From contig CAYSUS010000031.1 of assembly GCA_964434165.1 (NCBI GenBank), forward strand, positions 1-64,000: a DNA stretch of 64,000 bases, written 5' to 3'. This DNA is from CAYSUS01 sp964434165. Its GTDB lineage: Bacteria; Planctomycetota; Planctomycetia; Pirellulales; Thermoguttaceae. The notes under the pieces were generated by a model, which was not told the DNA's origin, did no database searches, and saw nothing but the letters and a program-made list of their open reading frames with translations. A program made the position numbers and the translations under genes. This document shows, one piece after another, positions 17,237 to 25,221 of this stretch. Numbering within the stretch: position 1 is the stretch's first letter; each line of letters starts with the position of its first letter.

Positions 17237-19042
17237 ATGGCGATCCTACCTCTGGACAAAGTCGCCCTCTACGGGCCGATCGGTCGCAAGGCCGCCGTCC
17301 TCGACGAGCTCCAGGAGCTGGGCTGCGCGCACCTGATCAACCTGACGCCGGGCACCGGCGAAGGGCGGCCGCAGAAGGGATACTCCGAGGAGGCCTACCA
17401 GGCCCTGAAGTACCTCCGCGCGAGCCCGATCCAGCGGCGCTACGCGGAGGATGACAAGGACTTCGACTACGCCGAGGTGGACCGCCGGGCGCTTGAGCTC
17501 CGCCGGCGGCAGCGGGCCCTGGAGGACGAGCGCGACGAGCTGCGACGCCGCGAGAAGCAGCTTCAGCCCTGGGGCGACTTCGAGGTCCCGTGCGCCGGGG
17601 AGCTGGGAGACCTCCGCCTGTGGTTCTACCGCTTGCCGCACGCCCGCGTCGAGGACCTCCGCGGGTCGGACCTCGTTTGGCAGGTCGCGGCGAGCGACGC
17701 GCGGTTCGACTACGTGGTCGTCGTCTCGGCCGAGCGGCCGACGGAAGTGCCCCTGCCGCCGGTGGACCTCGATCCGCGGGGGCTCTCGGGCGTGCGGGCG
17801 AGACGCGCCGAGGTGGACGACGAGCTGGAGGACGTGCTCTGGCAGCGGGCCGAGCTGACGCGCTACTGCCGGCTGCTCGAGCGCAGTCTGGACGCGGCCG
17901 ACGACGAGGCCGCGCGTCGTCACGCGGCAGCGCAGTCGCTGGACGCGGAGCGGGTCTTCGCCCTGCAGGCGTGGATCGCGCGGGCCGACGTCCCGCGGGT
18001 GGAAGCCCTCGCCCGCCGGCACGGTCTGGCCGTGATGCTCCAAACGCCGCATCCGGCCGACCGGCCGCCCACCCTGCTCGACAACCCCGCGCCCCTCCGC
18101 GGCGGCGAGGCGGCCGTCCGCTTCTACATGACGCCCGACTATCGAGCCTGGGACCCCTCGGCGGTGATGTACTTCTCGTTCGCCCTGTTCTTCGGCATGA
18201 TCGTCTCCGACGCGGGCTACGGGGTGGTGCTGGCGGGTCTGCTGGCGGCAGGTTGGCGCCGGCTGGGCGCCACCGAGGGGCGGCGCCGGCTGCGGTCGCT
18301 GTGCGTGGCCCTGGCGGCGGCGTCGGTCGGGTACGGCGCCATGGTCGGAAGCTACTTCGGTCTTCAGCCGGCCGCCGGCTCGCCGCTGGCGTGGCTGAAG
18401 GTCCCCTCGCTGCAACCGGGCAACCAAGCCGCCATGATGAGCCTGTCGATCCTCATCGGCGCGGCCCACCTGGTGTTCGCCAACCTGGTGACCGCCTGGC
18501 GCTTCGGCGCGTCGCCCCGGGCGTTGGCCCCGCTGGGCTGGTGCGCGCTGATCGTCGGCGGCCTGATCGCCGGGTTCGAGTGGCAGACGCAGTTCGATCC
18601 CGAGGGCCGCCTGATTCCGTTGGACATCGCCCTGCTGGTCGGCGGCTCGGCGGCCATCCTGCTGCTGTCCAGCCCTCGGCCCTGGTCGCTGGGCCCGAAG
18701 GCCGTCCTCCTCCGTGTGCTGGACGGGGTCAAGGCCCTGACCGGCGTGTCGCAGGCGTTCGGCGACGTGCTCAGCTACCTGAGGCTTTTCGCCCTGGGGT
18801 TGGCCAGCTCGCAGCTGGCGATGACGTTCAACGACCTGGCCCGCGGCGTGCTCGACTATCCGGGCTTCGGCGTGCTGCTGGCCGCGGCGATCATCGTTCT
18901 GGGGCACGGCTTGAACCTCGTGCTGGCCGTGATGAGCGGGGTGGTCCACGGCCTGCGGCTGAACTGCATCGAGTTCTTCAACTGGAGCCTGCACGAGGAG
19001 GGACACGCATTTCAACCCTTTGCAAAGAAAGCGACGGCCTGA
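17237..19042 (+). CDS. atpI: V/A-type ATPase subunit I (membrane stator, a-type)
   Basis: 601 residues, close to the family norm. The soluble N-terminal half (about 1-300) has the coiled-coil arms that hold the peripheral stalk; the C-terminal half has seven or eight hydrophobic segments starting at VMYFSFALFFGMIVSDAGYG (about 310). The ion half-channel region is the segment around SQAFGDVLSYLRLFALGLASSQLAMTFN, which contains the conserved Arg of YLRLFALG. It cooperates with subunit K in ion translocation. Its stop overlaps the K start (TGATG). Confidence 0.94.
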   Translation: MAILPLDKVALYGPIGRKAAVLDELQELGCAHLINLTPGTGEGRPQKGYSEEAYQALKYLRASPIQRRYAEDDKDFDYAEVDRRALELRRRQRALEDERDELRRREKQLQPWGDFEVPCAGELGDLRLWFYRLPHARVEDLRGSDLVWQVAASDARFDYVVVVSAERPTEVPLPPVDLDPRGLSGVRARRAEVDDELEDVLWQRAELTRYCRLLERSLDAADDEAARRHAAAQSLDAERVFALQAWIARADVPRVEALARRHGLAVMLQTPHPADRPPTLLDNPAPLRGGEAAVRFYMTPDYRAWDPSAVMYFSFALFFGMIVSDAGYGVVLAGLLAAGWRRLGATEGRRRLRSLCVALAAASVGYGAMVGSYFGLQPAAGSPLAWLKVPSLQPGNQAAMMSLSILIGAAHLVFANLVTAWRFGASPRALAPLGWCALIVGGLIAGFEWQTQFDPEGRLIPLDIALLVGGSAAILLLSSPRPWSLGPKAVLLRVLDGVKALTGVSQAFGDVLSYLRLFALGLASSQLAMTFNDLARGVLDYPGFGVLLAAAIIVLGHGLNLVLAVMSGVVHGLRLNCIEFFNWSLHEEGHAFQPFAKKATA

Positions 19043-19533
19043 TGGAGACCTTCATGTTGATGCTGGGCTGGCTGGGGATCTACGCGCCGGTGGCGCTCGG
19101 CGCGATCGGCAGCATCGTCGGGTGCACGCGGTCGGGCCAGGCGGCGTGCGGCGCCATGCTCGAGATCGAAAGCGGCTACGGACGCTACGTGGGCGTCTCC
19201 GCGCTGCCGTCCTCGCAGACGATCTACGGCATCGTGGTCATGTTCACCCTGGCCGGACGCGGCCTGAACGATTCCGGGATGATCCCGCAGGCCGCGCCCG
19301 CGCTGTTCGCCATCGGCGTGCTGGCCGGGCTGGCGCTGCTGGCCAGCGGCGCCATGCAGGGGCGATGCTGCGCGTCGGCGATCAGCGTAAGCAAGAGCAA
19401 GCCCGAGGTGTTCGGGCTCTCGGTGGCCCCGGCCGCCATCGTGGAGGGATTCGCCGTCTTCGCGTTCGTGTTCGCGCTGGTCCTGGTGGGCGAGCTGCCC
19501 GACCCCGCCGCGCCCGCGGCAACCCGCAACTAG
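19042..19533 (+). CDS. atpK: V-type ATPase subunit K (rotor ring, double hairpin), Na+-type site
   Basis: 163 residues with four membrane helices in two hairpins. The ion-binding Glu is Glu135 (APAAIVEGFAVF). Aligned by eye to Enterococcus hirae NtpK, the five Na+ ligands are all represented: Leu55, Ser58 (for Thr64), Gln59, Gln106 and Glu135; Tyr62 is also kept. H+-specific rings usually lack this glutamine pair, so Na+ is the likely coupling ion, by inference. The start overlaps the stop of subunit I by one base; 21 bp separate its stop from the E gene. Confidence 0.94.
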   Translation: METFMLMLGWLGIYAPVALGAIGSIVGCTRSGQAACGAMLEIESGYGRYVGVSALPSSQTIYGIVVMFTLAGRGLNDSGMIPQAAPALFAIGVLAGLALLASGAMQGRCCASAISVSKSKPEVFGLSVAPAAIVEGFAVFAFVFALVLVGELPDPAAPAATRN

Positions 19534-19554
19534 GCCCGTGGAGGAGACCCCGTG

Positions 19555-20247
19555 ATGTCCAGCGACCGTATGAAGGCTTCCGGCGTGCAAGACCTGGTGG
19601 ACCGCCTGCGCGAAGAGGGCGTGGCCGAGGGGCGCCGGGAGGCCGCCGAGGTGCTTCAGCAGGCCCGGCGCGAGGCCGCTCGGATCGTCGAGGCCGCCCG
19701 GCGCGAGGCGGCCGCGGCGGTCGAGGAGGCCCGCCGCGCGGCGAGCCGGTTCCAGGCGGCCGGCGAGGAGGCGGTGCGCCTGGCGCTTCGCGACGCGGCG
19801 CTCCGCCTGCGCGTGGAGATCGAGGACCGCTTCGCGGCGCAACTGGGCCGACTCGTCTCACAGCGGCTTGCCGACCCCCAGTTTCTCCAGCGGCTCTTGC
19901 TGGGCATCGCCGGTCAGGCCGTTCCCCAAGACCGGGCGATCGAGATCATGCTGCCCGAGACGCTCCTCACCCCAGCCGACGGGCCGAGCGCGTCCGGGAG
20001 CGAACGGGCCGACGTCGATCGTTTCGTGCGCGGTCTGGCCGGCCAGATGCTGCGACAGGACGTGACCCTGTCGGTCACGGAAGCGATCCAGGCGGGCGTG
20101 GTGATCCGGTCCGCCGAAGAGGGGATCGAGGTTCACCTCGACGACCGGGCCGTCAGCGAGCTGCTCCGCGAGCACCTCGTTCCGCGATTCCGCGCGCTGC
20201 TCGACGGCGGGGCCGTCGCCACGGAGGAGACCGATGAAGGCCGGTAA
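19555..20247 (+). CDS. atpE: V/A-type ATPase subunit E (peripheral stalk)
   Basis: 230 residues; a GTG three bases upstream is an alternative start, and GGAGGAG lies just before. Residues 1-75 are a long Arg/Glu/Ala-rich helix (EGRREAAEVLQQARREAARIVEAARR), the stalk coiled coil; the C-terminal half is a mixed fold that contacts the head (VTLSVTEAIQAGVVIRSAEEGIEVHLDDRAVSELL, the conserved E-subunit core). No separate G/H subunit gene is seen, as in the related chlamydial and bacteroidete operons. It overlaps the next gene by 14 bp. Confidence 0.88.
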   Translation: MSSDRMKASGVQDLVDRLREEGVAEGRREAAEVLQQARREAARIVEAARREAAAAVEEARRAASRFQAAGEEAVRLALRDAALRLRVEIEDRFAAQLGRLVSQRLADPQFLQRLLLGIAGQAVPQDRAIEIMLPETLLTPADGPSASGSERADVDRFVRGLAGQMLRQDVTLSVTEAIQAGVVIRSAEEGIEVHLDDRAVSELLREHLVPRFRALLDGGAVATEETDEGR

Positions 20248-20902
20248 CACGTACTACACGCTGCTGACCAGCCTGCCCGCGCTGCCGACGCGACTGGACG
20301 TGGAGCGCCTGCCGATCTCGGCGGCGCGGCTCGACGAGCGTCTGAAGATGCTCCAGCCGGAGGATGCGGCCGTGGTCGACCAACTGCGGACCTTCCTCTT
20401 CCAGGACCGGCATCGCCGCGACTGGTCGGACGCGGAGGTCGTCGCGCAGTACGATCGGCTCATGCAGACCCTCGACAACCCGGTCGCGCGGGAGATCGTC
20501 GAATTCCGCATGGATATGCGGACCGTGCTCAGCGGACTGCGGCGACGCAGACGCGGGCTTCCGCCACCGCCCGGCGTGGGCCAGTGGACCGCGTACGTCC
20601 GCCGCCAGTGGCACCAGCGCGACTTCGGGCTGAGCTGGCGGTTTCCGTGGATCGATCCGGTCGAAAGGCTGCTCGGCACCGACCGCGTGCTGGAGATCCA
20701 TCGCATCCTGCTGGACAACGCCTGGCACCACTGGCGCCGCCTGGCCGACGAGCATCTGTTCGACTTCGAGGCGCTGCTGCTCTACCTGGCGCGGTGGGAG
20801 ATCCTCGCGAGGTGGAACGGCCTGGACGCCGAGCGGGGCGCCGGGCGATTCGAGGCAATCATCGAGGAGGCGAGCCGTGAGCACCGCGATTTCTTCACCT
20901 GA
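20234..20902 (+). CDS. DUF2764 protein of the V-type ATPase operon
   Basis: 222 residues, mostly helical, opening with NTYYTLLTSLPALP and rich in Trp/Arg (WTAYVRRQWHQRDFGLSWRF). GGAGGA precedes the ATG by 6 nt and the gene overlaps both neighbours. Genes of this family lie between E and A in the V-ATPase operons of Bacteroidetes, Spirochaetes and Chlamydiae (the CT309 position), where subunits C and F are missing, so a structural role in place of subunit C has been plausible. The same E-DUF2764-A order is kept here. No enzymatic motif is visible. Confidence 0.8.
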   Translation: MKAGNTYYTLLTSLPALPTRLDVERLPISAARLDERLKMLQPEDAAVVDQLRTFLFQDRHRRDWSDAEVVAQYDRLMQTLDNPVAREIVEFRMDMRTVLSGLRRRRRGLPPPPGVGQWTAYVRRQWHQRDFGLSWRFPWIDPVERLLGTDRVLEIHRILLDNAWHHWRRLADEHLFDFEALLLYLARWEILARWNGLDAERGAGRFEAIIEEASREHRDFFT

Positions 20903-22691
20903 AGCATTTGTGCGCGAGGTCAACGGGAGCATCGTCACCATCGAGGTGCCCCAGGGCGAGTTCATGAAGAACGAGGTCGCCTACGTGTGCGTGGGCGACG
21001 CCCGGCTGAAGTCCGAGGTCCTCCGCGTTCACGGGCGCCAGGCCGACGTGCAGGTGTTCGAGGAGACGGACGGCGTGGCCGTGGGCGATCGGGTGGAGCT
21101 CAGCGGCAAAATGCTCTCGGTGGCTCTTGGCCCGGGGCTGCTCGGCATGGTGTACGACGGCCTGCAGAACCCGCTGGAGGGCCTGGCGGCGGCCGACGGC
21201 TACTTCCTCAAGCGGGGCCGCGAGTTGGAGCCCCTCGACTCGCAGGCCAAGTGGGAGTTCTCGCCCGCCTGCCGGATCGGAGCCCGGCTTCGCGCCGGCG
21301 ACTGCCTGGGCACGGTGCCGGAGCGGGCCGTGCAGCACAAGATCGCCGTCCCCTTCGACGAGCCCGGCGAGGTGGAGGTCGTGTGGATCGCCTCCGGGAC
21401 GTACCGGCTCGACCAGCCGATCGCGCGGGTCCGCGACCGGGCCGGGCGCGAACGGGCGCTGACGATGACGCATACCTGGCCGGTGCGCCGGCCCCTGCCC
21501 GAGCCGCTGCTTCGGCGACGGCTGGCGCGGCGCGAGTATCCCTCCCAGCCGCTGACGACGACGATCCGGCTGATCGACACGTTCTTTCCCATCGCCAAGG
21601 GGGGCACCGCGTGCATCCCCGGGCCCTTCGGAGCCGGCAAGACGGTTCTGCAAAGCCTGATCGCGCGATACTCGTCGGCCGACGTCGTCATCGTGGTCGC
21701 CTGCGGCGAGCGGGCGGGCGAGGTTCTGGAGACGCTCGTCGAGTTCGCCCACCTGATCGACCCCAGGACGAATCGGCCGCTCATGGATCGGACGATCATC
21801 GTCTGCAATACCTCGTCGATGCCGGTCCCCGCGCGCGAGGCGTCGATCTACACCGGGATCACCCTCGGCGAGTACTACCGGCAAATGGGTCTCGACGTGC
21901 TGCTCCTGGCCGACTCCACTTCGCGATGGGCGCAGGCGATGCGCGAGACCTCGGGGCGGCTCGAGGAGATCCCGGGCGAAGAGGCCTATCCGGCTTACCT
22001 CGACTCGGCGATCAAGGGGGTGTACGAGCGCGCGGGGGTGGTCCGCATGCGCGACGAGTCGGCGGGGAGCCTCACGATGATCGGCACGGTCTCGCCGGCT
22101 GGCGGCAACTTCGAGGAGCCGGTGACCCAATCGACGCTGGGCACGGTGAAGGCCTTTCTCGGGCTCTCGTACGACCGCGCCTACAAGCGGTTCTATCCGG
22201 CCATCGATCCCCTCGCGTCGTGGTCGCGGTACCTGGAGCAGCTCCGCGAGCACTTCGGTCATCACGTCGCGCCCGAGTGGACCGGCAACGTCGCCCAGGC
22301 GCAGGAGTTGCTGAAAGAGGGGGACGAGGTGTTCCGCATGATGCAGGTGACGGGCGAGGAAGGCGTAACCCTGGAGGACTACACGGCCTACCAGAAATCG
22401 GTCTTCGTCGATATGGTTTATCTCCAGCAGGACGCGTTCGACCCGGTGGACGTCTCGATGTCACCAAGGCGCCAGCAGGAGAGCTTCGAACTCGTGCGGC
22501 GATTCACCGCGCGCGACTATCGCTTCGAGGACAAGGAGCAGGTGCGGGAGTACTTCACGCGGTTGACCGGCCTGTTCAAGAACCTCAACTACTCCGAGCA
22601 CGGGTCCGAGCCGTACCGCGCGTTTCTCGCACAGATCGAGGCTATGGCCGACGAATACCGCGGAGACCCGCGCGCCCGGGAGGTGAACTGA
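20877..22691 (+). CDS. atpA: V/A-type ATPase subunit A (catalytic)
   Basis: 604 residues from a GTG start inside the end of the previous gene. The Walker A loop is GPFGAGKT (residues 249-256). GERAGEVLE with the catalytic Glu and LLLADSTSRWAQAMRE follow. The non-homologous region (about residues 120-190) that marks V/A-type A subunits is present. It hydrolyses or makes ATP in the A3B3 head. It is the last ATPase gene; its TGA overlaps the ATG of mnhE (ATGA), so ATPase and antiporter modules are translationally linked. Normal order would place it immediately before B. Confidence 0.96.
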   Translation: MSTAISSPEAFVREVNGSIVTIEVPQGEFMKNEVAYVCVGDARLKSEVLRVHGRQADVQVFEETDGVAVGDRVELSGKMLSVALGPGLLGMVYDGLQNPLEGLAAADGYFLKRGRELEPLDSQAKWEFSPACRIGARLRAGDCLGTVPERAVQHKIAVPFDEPGEVEVVWIASGTYRLDQPIARVRDRAGRERALTMTHTWPVRRPLPEPLLRRRLARREYPSQPLTTTIRLIDTFFPIAKGGTACIPGPFGAGKTVLQSLIARYSSADVVIVVACGERAGEVLETLVEFAHLIDPRTNRPLMDRTIIVCNTSSMPVPAREASIYTGITLGEYYRQMGLDVLLLADSTSRWAQAMRETSGRLEEIPGEEAYPAYLDSAIKGVYERAGVVRMRDESAGSLTMIGTVSPAGGNFEEPVTQSTLGTVKAFLGLSYDRAYKRFYPAIDPLASWSRYLEQLREHFGHHVAPEWTGNVAQAQELLKEGDEVFRMMQVTGEEGVTLEDYTAYQKSVFVDMVYLQQDAFDPVDVSMSPRRQQESFELVRRFTARDYRFEDKEQVREYFTRLTGLFKNLNYSEHGSEPYRAFLAQIEAMADEYRGDPRAREVN

Positions 22692-23206
22692 TGAGCGAAC
22701 CCAGACGAAAGCAGCGCGGTCTCGGTGTGGTGGGCGGGGTGGCCGCGCGCGGCGGCGCCTTCGCGGTTCTCTGGTGGGGGTTGACCGAAGGGGCCGTGGA
22801 GTCGTGGCTGGTCGGCGTTCCCACCGTGATTGCCGCCACGATCACGAGCCGGCGCCTGGGGCATGCCCCGGCCGGCCGGTGGAGCGTGACCGGCGTGCTG
22901 CAATTCGTGGGGTTCTTCGCGGTGGAGTCACTCCGGGCGGGGATCGACGTGGCCCGCCGTGCCTTCACTCTGGACATCCGGCCGAGGATCGTCACGTACG
23001 AAAGCTCGCTGGAGGACGCCTCGGCCCTGGCCCTCGTCTGCGGCGCGGTCAGCCTGCTGCCGGGGACGCTGACCGCCGAGGTTCGCGCCGGCGTTCTCCA
23101 CGTCCACACGCTCGACGGCCGGCTGCCGGTTGAGGAGGAGCTGCGGCTCCTGGAGCGAAGGGTCGCGGCCATGCTCAGCCTGAGGGTCCCCGAGGAGGTG
23201 GCCTGA
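22691..23206 (+). CDS. mnhE: Mrp/Mnh antiporter subunit E
   Basis: 171 residues. The ATG overlaps the ATPase A stop. One or two N-terminal membrane helices (VARGGAFAVLWWGLTEG, SWLVGVPTVIAATITS, VLQFVGFFAVESLRAGIDVARRAF) are followed by a soluble C-terminal domain with the MnhE hallmark ALVCGAVSLLPGTLTAEV. It is a small accessory subunit of the multi-subunit Na+/H+ antiporter. It is the first of nine antiporter genes. Confidence 0.9.
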   Translation: MSEPRRKQRGLGVVGGVAARGGAFAVLWWGLTEGAVESWLVGVPTVIAATITSRRLGHAPAGRWSVTGVLQFVGFFAVESLRAGIDVARRAFTLDIRPRIVTYESSLEDASALALVCGAVSLLPGTLTAEVRAGVLHVHTLDGRLPVEEELRLLERRVAAMLSLRVPEEVA

Positions 23207-23256
23207 ACCGCGTCGCACGATTTCGGGATCGTGCACGGCTATTTGGGAGACCATCG

Positions 23257-23559
23257 ATGCAAACCCTGTTGATCGGCGTGAGCCTGGTCGTGCTGCTGAG
23301 CGTGGCCGGGGGCTTTCTTCGCGTGGTTCGCGGTCCGACCGCGGCCGATCGCATGTCGGCCGCCCTGCTCTTCGGTACGGGCGGGGTCGCGGTCCTTCTT
23401 CTTTTGGCCGAGGGTATGGGCGCGCCCGCGCTGAAGGACGTGGCGTTGGTGTTCGTCGTGCTGGCCACGGTGACCAGCGTGGCCTTCGTGCGTTTGGTGT
23501 GGGCGCCCCCCGCGGTCGGCTCCAAGGAGACCCGTTCATGGCGATCTTCGCGTCGGTGA
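23257..23559 (+). CDS. mnhF: Mrp/Mnh antiporter subunit F
   Basis: 100 residues with three membrane helices. The FLRVVRGPTAADRMSA motif after helix 1 is the signature of MnhF/MrpF. The 3' end overlaps the next gene by 22 bp in another frame. Confidence 0.88.
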   Translation: MQTLLIGVSLVVLLSVAGGFLRVVRGPTAADRMSAALLFGTGGVAVLLLLAEGMGAPALKDVALVFVVLATVTSVAFVRLVWAPPAVGSKETRSWRSSRR

Positions 23560-23849
23560 TCTCGGCAGCGGCCTGCGCTGGCGGGGCCGCGTTTTTCGTC
23601 GCGGGCTCGGTGGGGCTGCTCCGCTTCCCCGACGTGTACACGCGACTGCACGCCCTCACCAAGGCCGACAACCTGGGCCTGGGGCTGATCGCCCTGGGGA
23701 TCGCGGTGCAAGCGACTTCCTGGCTGGTCGCGCTGAAGGTGGCGTTGATCTGGATCCTCGCCCTGATCGCCAGCGCCACGGCGTGCAACCTGATCGCCAA
23801 CGCCGCCCTGCGCGGAGGCATCCGGCCCTGGCAGTCGCCGGAGGAGTGA
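23538..23849 (+). CDS. mnhG: Mrp/Mnh antiporter subunit G
   Basis: 103 residues. AAGGA lies 9 nt before the ATG at 23538, inside the end of mnhF. The segment GSVGLLRFPDVYTRLHALTKADNLGLGL is the MnhG/PhaG signature. Three membrane helices. Confidence 0.9.
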   Translation: MAIFASVISAAACAGGAAFFVAGSVGLLRFPDVYTRLHALTKADNLGLGLIALGIAVQATSWLVALKVALIWILALIASATACNLIANAALRGGIRPWQSPEE

Positions 23850-23856
23850 CCCGACG

Positions 23857-24144
23857 ATGACCGCAATCTGGCTTCTTTTCGACGCGACCGTTGTGGGGGC
23901 GCTCCTGCTGCTGGCCTGGCAGGCGCTGTTCCGCCGGTCGCTGTTCGCGGCGGTGGCGTTCTTCATCTCGTTCAGCCTGCTCCTCTCACTCGCCTGGGCG
24001 CGACTGGCGGCCCCGGACGTCGCGCTGGCCGAGGCCGCGATCGGGGCGGGCTTGACCGGGGCGCTGTTGCTGGCCGCCGTGCGAAGGGTCGAATCGCCGG
24101 CGGCCGACTTACCCCCTGAGGAGGTCGGGCATGAGCAGGCATGA
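23857..24144 (+). CDS. DUF4040/MbhD-like antiporter subunit (MrpA C-terminal-like)
   Basis: 95 residues, three membrane helices. ALFRRSLFAAVAFFISFSLLLSLAWARLAAPDVALAEAAIGAGLTGALLLAAV matches the DUF4040 unit that is part of MrpA in Firmicutes but a separate gene (MbhD-like) in archaeal hydrogenase and antiporter clusters. The APDVALAEAAIG motif is its hallmark. It overlaps the next gene by 14 bp. Confidence 0.8.
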   Translation: MTAIWLLFDATVVGALLLLAWQALFRRSLFAAVAFFISFSLLLSLAWARLAAPDVALAEAAIGAGLTGALLLAAVRRVESPAADLPPEEVGHEQA

Positions 24145-24886
24145 GGCTTCCAACCTGCGGAGGTTTCGGCCGGCAACGGTCGTCCTGGCCGGGCTGGCAC
24201 TCGGTCTGGGCGTCGTCCTTGCGGCGACCGCGCTGACGATGCCCCCCCGGCCCGCGGAGTTGGAGGCCCGGCTTCCAGCCCTGGCCGATGCCCGGCTGCT
24301 GGCGGACGCAAGCGGCGTGGCCAACCCGGTCACGGCGGTGCTGCTCAACTTCCGCGCCTACGACACCCTGCTGGAGCTGGCGGTGCTCGTGCTGGCCGTG
24401 CTCAGCGTGGGGGCGATGCCCGCCTCGGCCGATCCGCCCCGCCAGTCCCGCCCCTGGGTCCCCAACGAGCTGCTGGCGGCGACGATCGGCATCGTCGTTC
24501 CCGTGTCGATCGTCGTGGCCGGCGATCTGTTGTGGATGGGCGCCGACCATCCCGGCGGTGCCTTCCAGGCGGGCGCGGTGCTCAGCGGCGCGGGAATCAT
24601 GCTTCTGCTGGCCGGCCGCTTCGACCGGCGCCTGCTGGACGACTGGCGGGGGCGCCTGGCCGTGGTCGCCGGGGTGGCCGCCTTCGTCGTCGCGGGCACG
24701 GCCGTGATGCTCGTGGGCCGGCAGTTCCTGCAATACCCGGACGGCTACGCCAAGACGTTGATCCTGGCCATCGAGACGGCAGCCATGGCGTCGGTGGCAG
24801 CCGTATTCGTGTTGCTCTTCGACGCCGTGGCCGGACGGCTCGCCGCGCAGGGCGGCGCCCCGGAGCTTGAGGAGCCGCGGCGATGA
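24131..24886 (+). CDS. mnhB: MbhE-MnhB fusion-type antiporter subunit B
   Basis: 251 residues. GAGGAGG precedes the ATG. The N-terminal third has NPVTAVLLNFRAYDTLLELAVL, the motif found at the very end of MrpA or in MbhE; the rest (ATIGIVVPVSIVVAGDLLWMGADHPGGAFQAGAVLSGA) is the MnhB domain. So this gene joins what are often two units. It is coupled to mnhC by an ATGA overlap. Confidence 0.87.
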   Translation: MSRHEASNLRRFRPATVVLAGLALGLGVVLAATALTMPPRPAELEARLPALADARLLADASGVANPVTAVLLNFRAYDTLLELAVLVLAVLSVGAMPASADPPRQSRPWVPNELLAATIGIVVPVSIVVAGDLLWMGADHPGGAFQAGAVLSGAGIMLLLAGRFDRRLLDDWRGRLAVVAGVAAFVVAGTAVMLVGRQFLQYPDGYAKTLILAIETAAMASVAAVFVLLFDAVAGRLAAQGGAPELEEPRR

Positions 24887-25221
24887 CGGCCTTGCTGCTG
24901 TATGCCCTCGGCGGCATGGGGCTGTTCGTGATGGGTCTGTTCGCCGCGATGGCAAAGGCACACCTGGTGCGCAAGATCCTCGCCCTGAACGTGATGGGGG
25001 CGGGCGTGTTCATGGTGCTGATCGCCGTGGCCCATCCCGCGCGTTCCACCGCCGTCGAGGCCCCGGTCGATCCGGTCCCGCACGCGCTGGTCTTGACCGG
25101 CATCGTCGTGGCCGTCAGCGCCACGGCCGTGGGGTTGGCGTTGACCTGCCGCTACCATGCCCAGACCGGTCGGACCGCGCTGCCCGAGGACGAGCCCGCC
25201 GTGACGGGAGGCCCCCCATGA
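24883..25221 (+). CDS. mnhC: Mrp/Mnh antiporter subunit C (NuoK-like)
   Basis: 112 residues, three membrane helices in the NuoK arrangement; KAHLVRKILALNVMGAGVFMVLI and ALVLTGIVVAVSATAVGLAL are the conserved helices. ATGA overlaps join it to both neighbours. The C-terminal tail is short and hydrophilic. Confidence 0.88.
   Translation: MTALLLYALGGMGLFVMGLFAAMAKAHLVRKILALNVMGAGVFMVLIAVAHPARSTAVEAPVDPVPHALVLTGIVVAVSATAVGLALTCRYHAQTGRTALPEDEPAVTGGPP

Noticed and set aside
17246..19015. A 589-codon minus-strand frame opposite ATPase subunit I
   Set aside because: Arg/Gln/Gly-rich composition without any motif; typical antisense shadow in high-GC DNA. Subunit I on the other strand is unmistakable.
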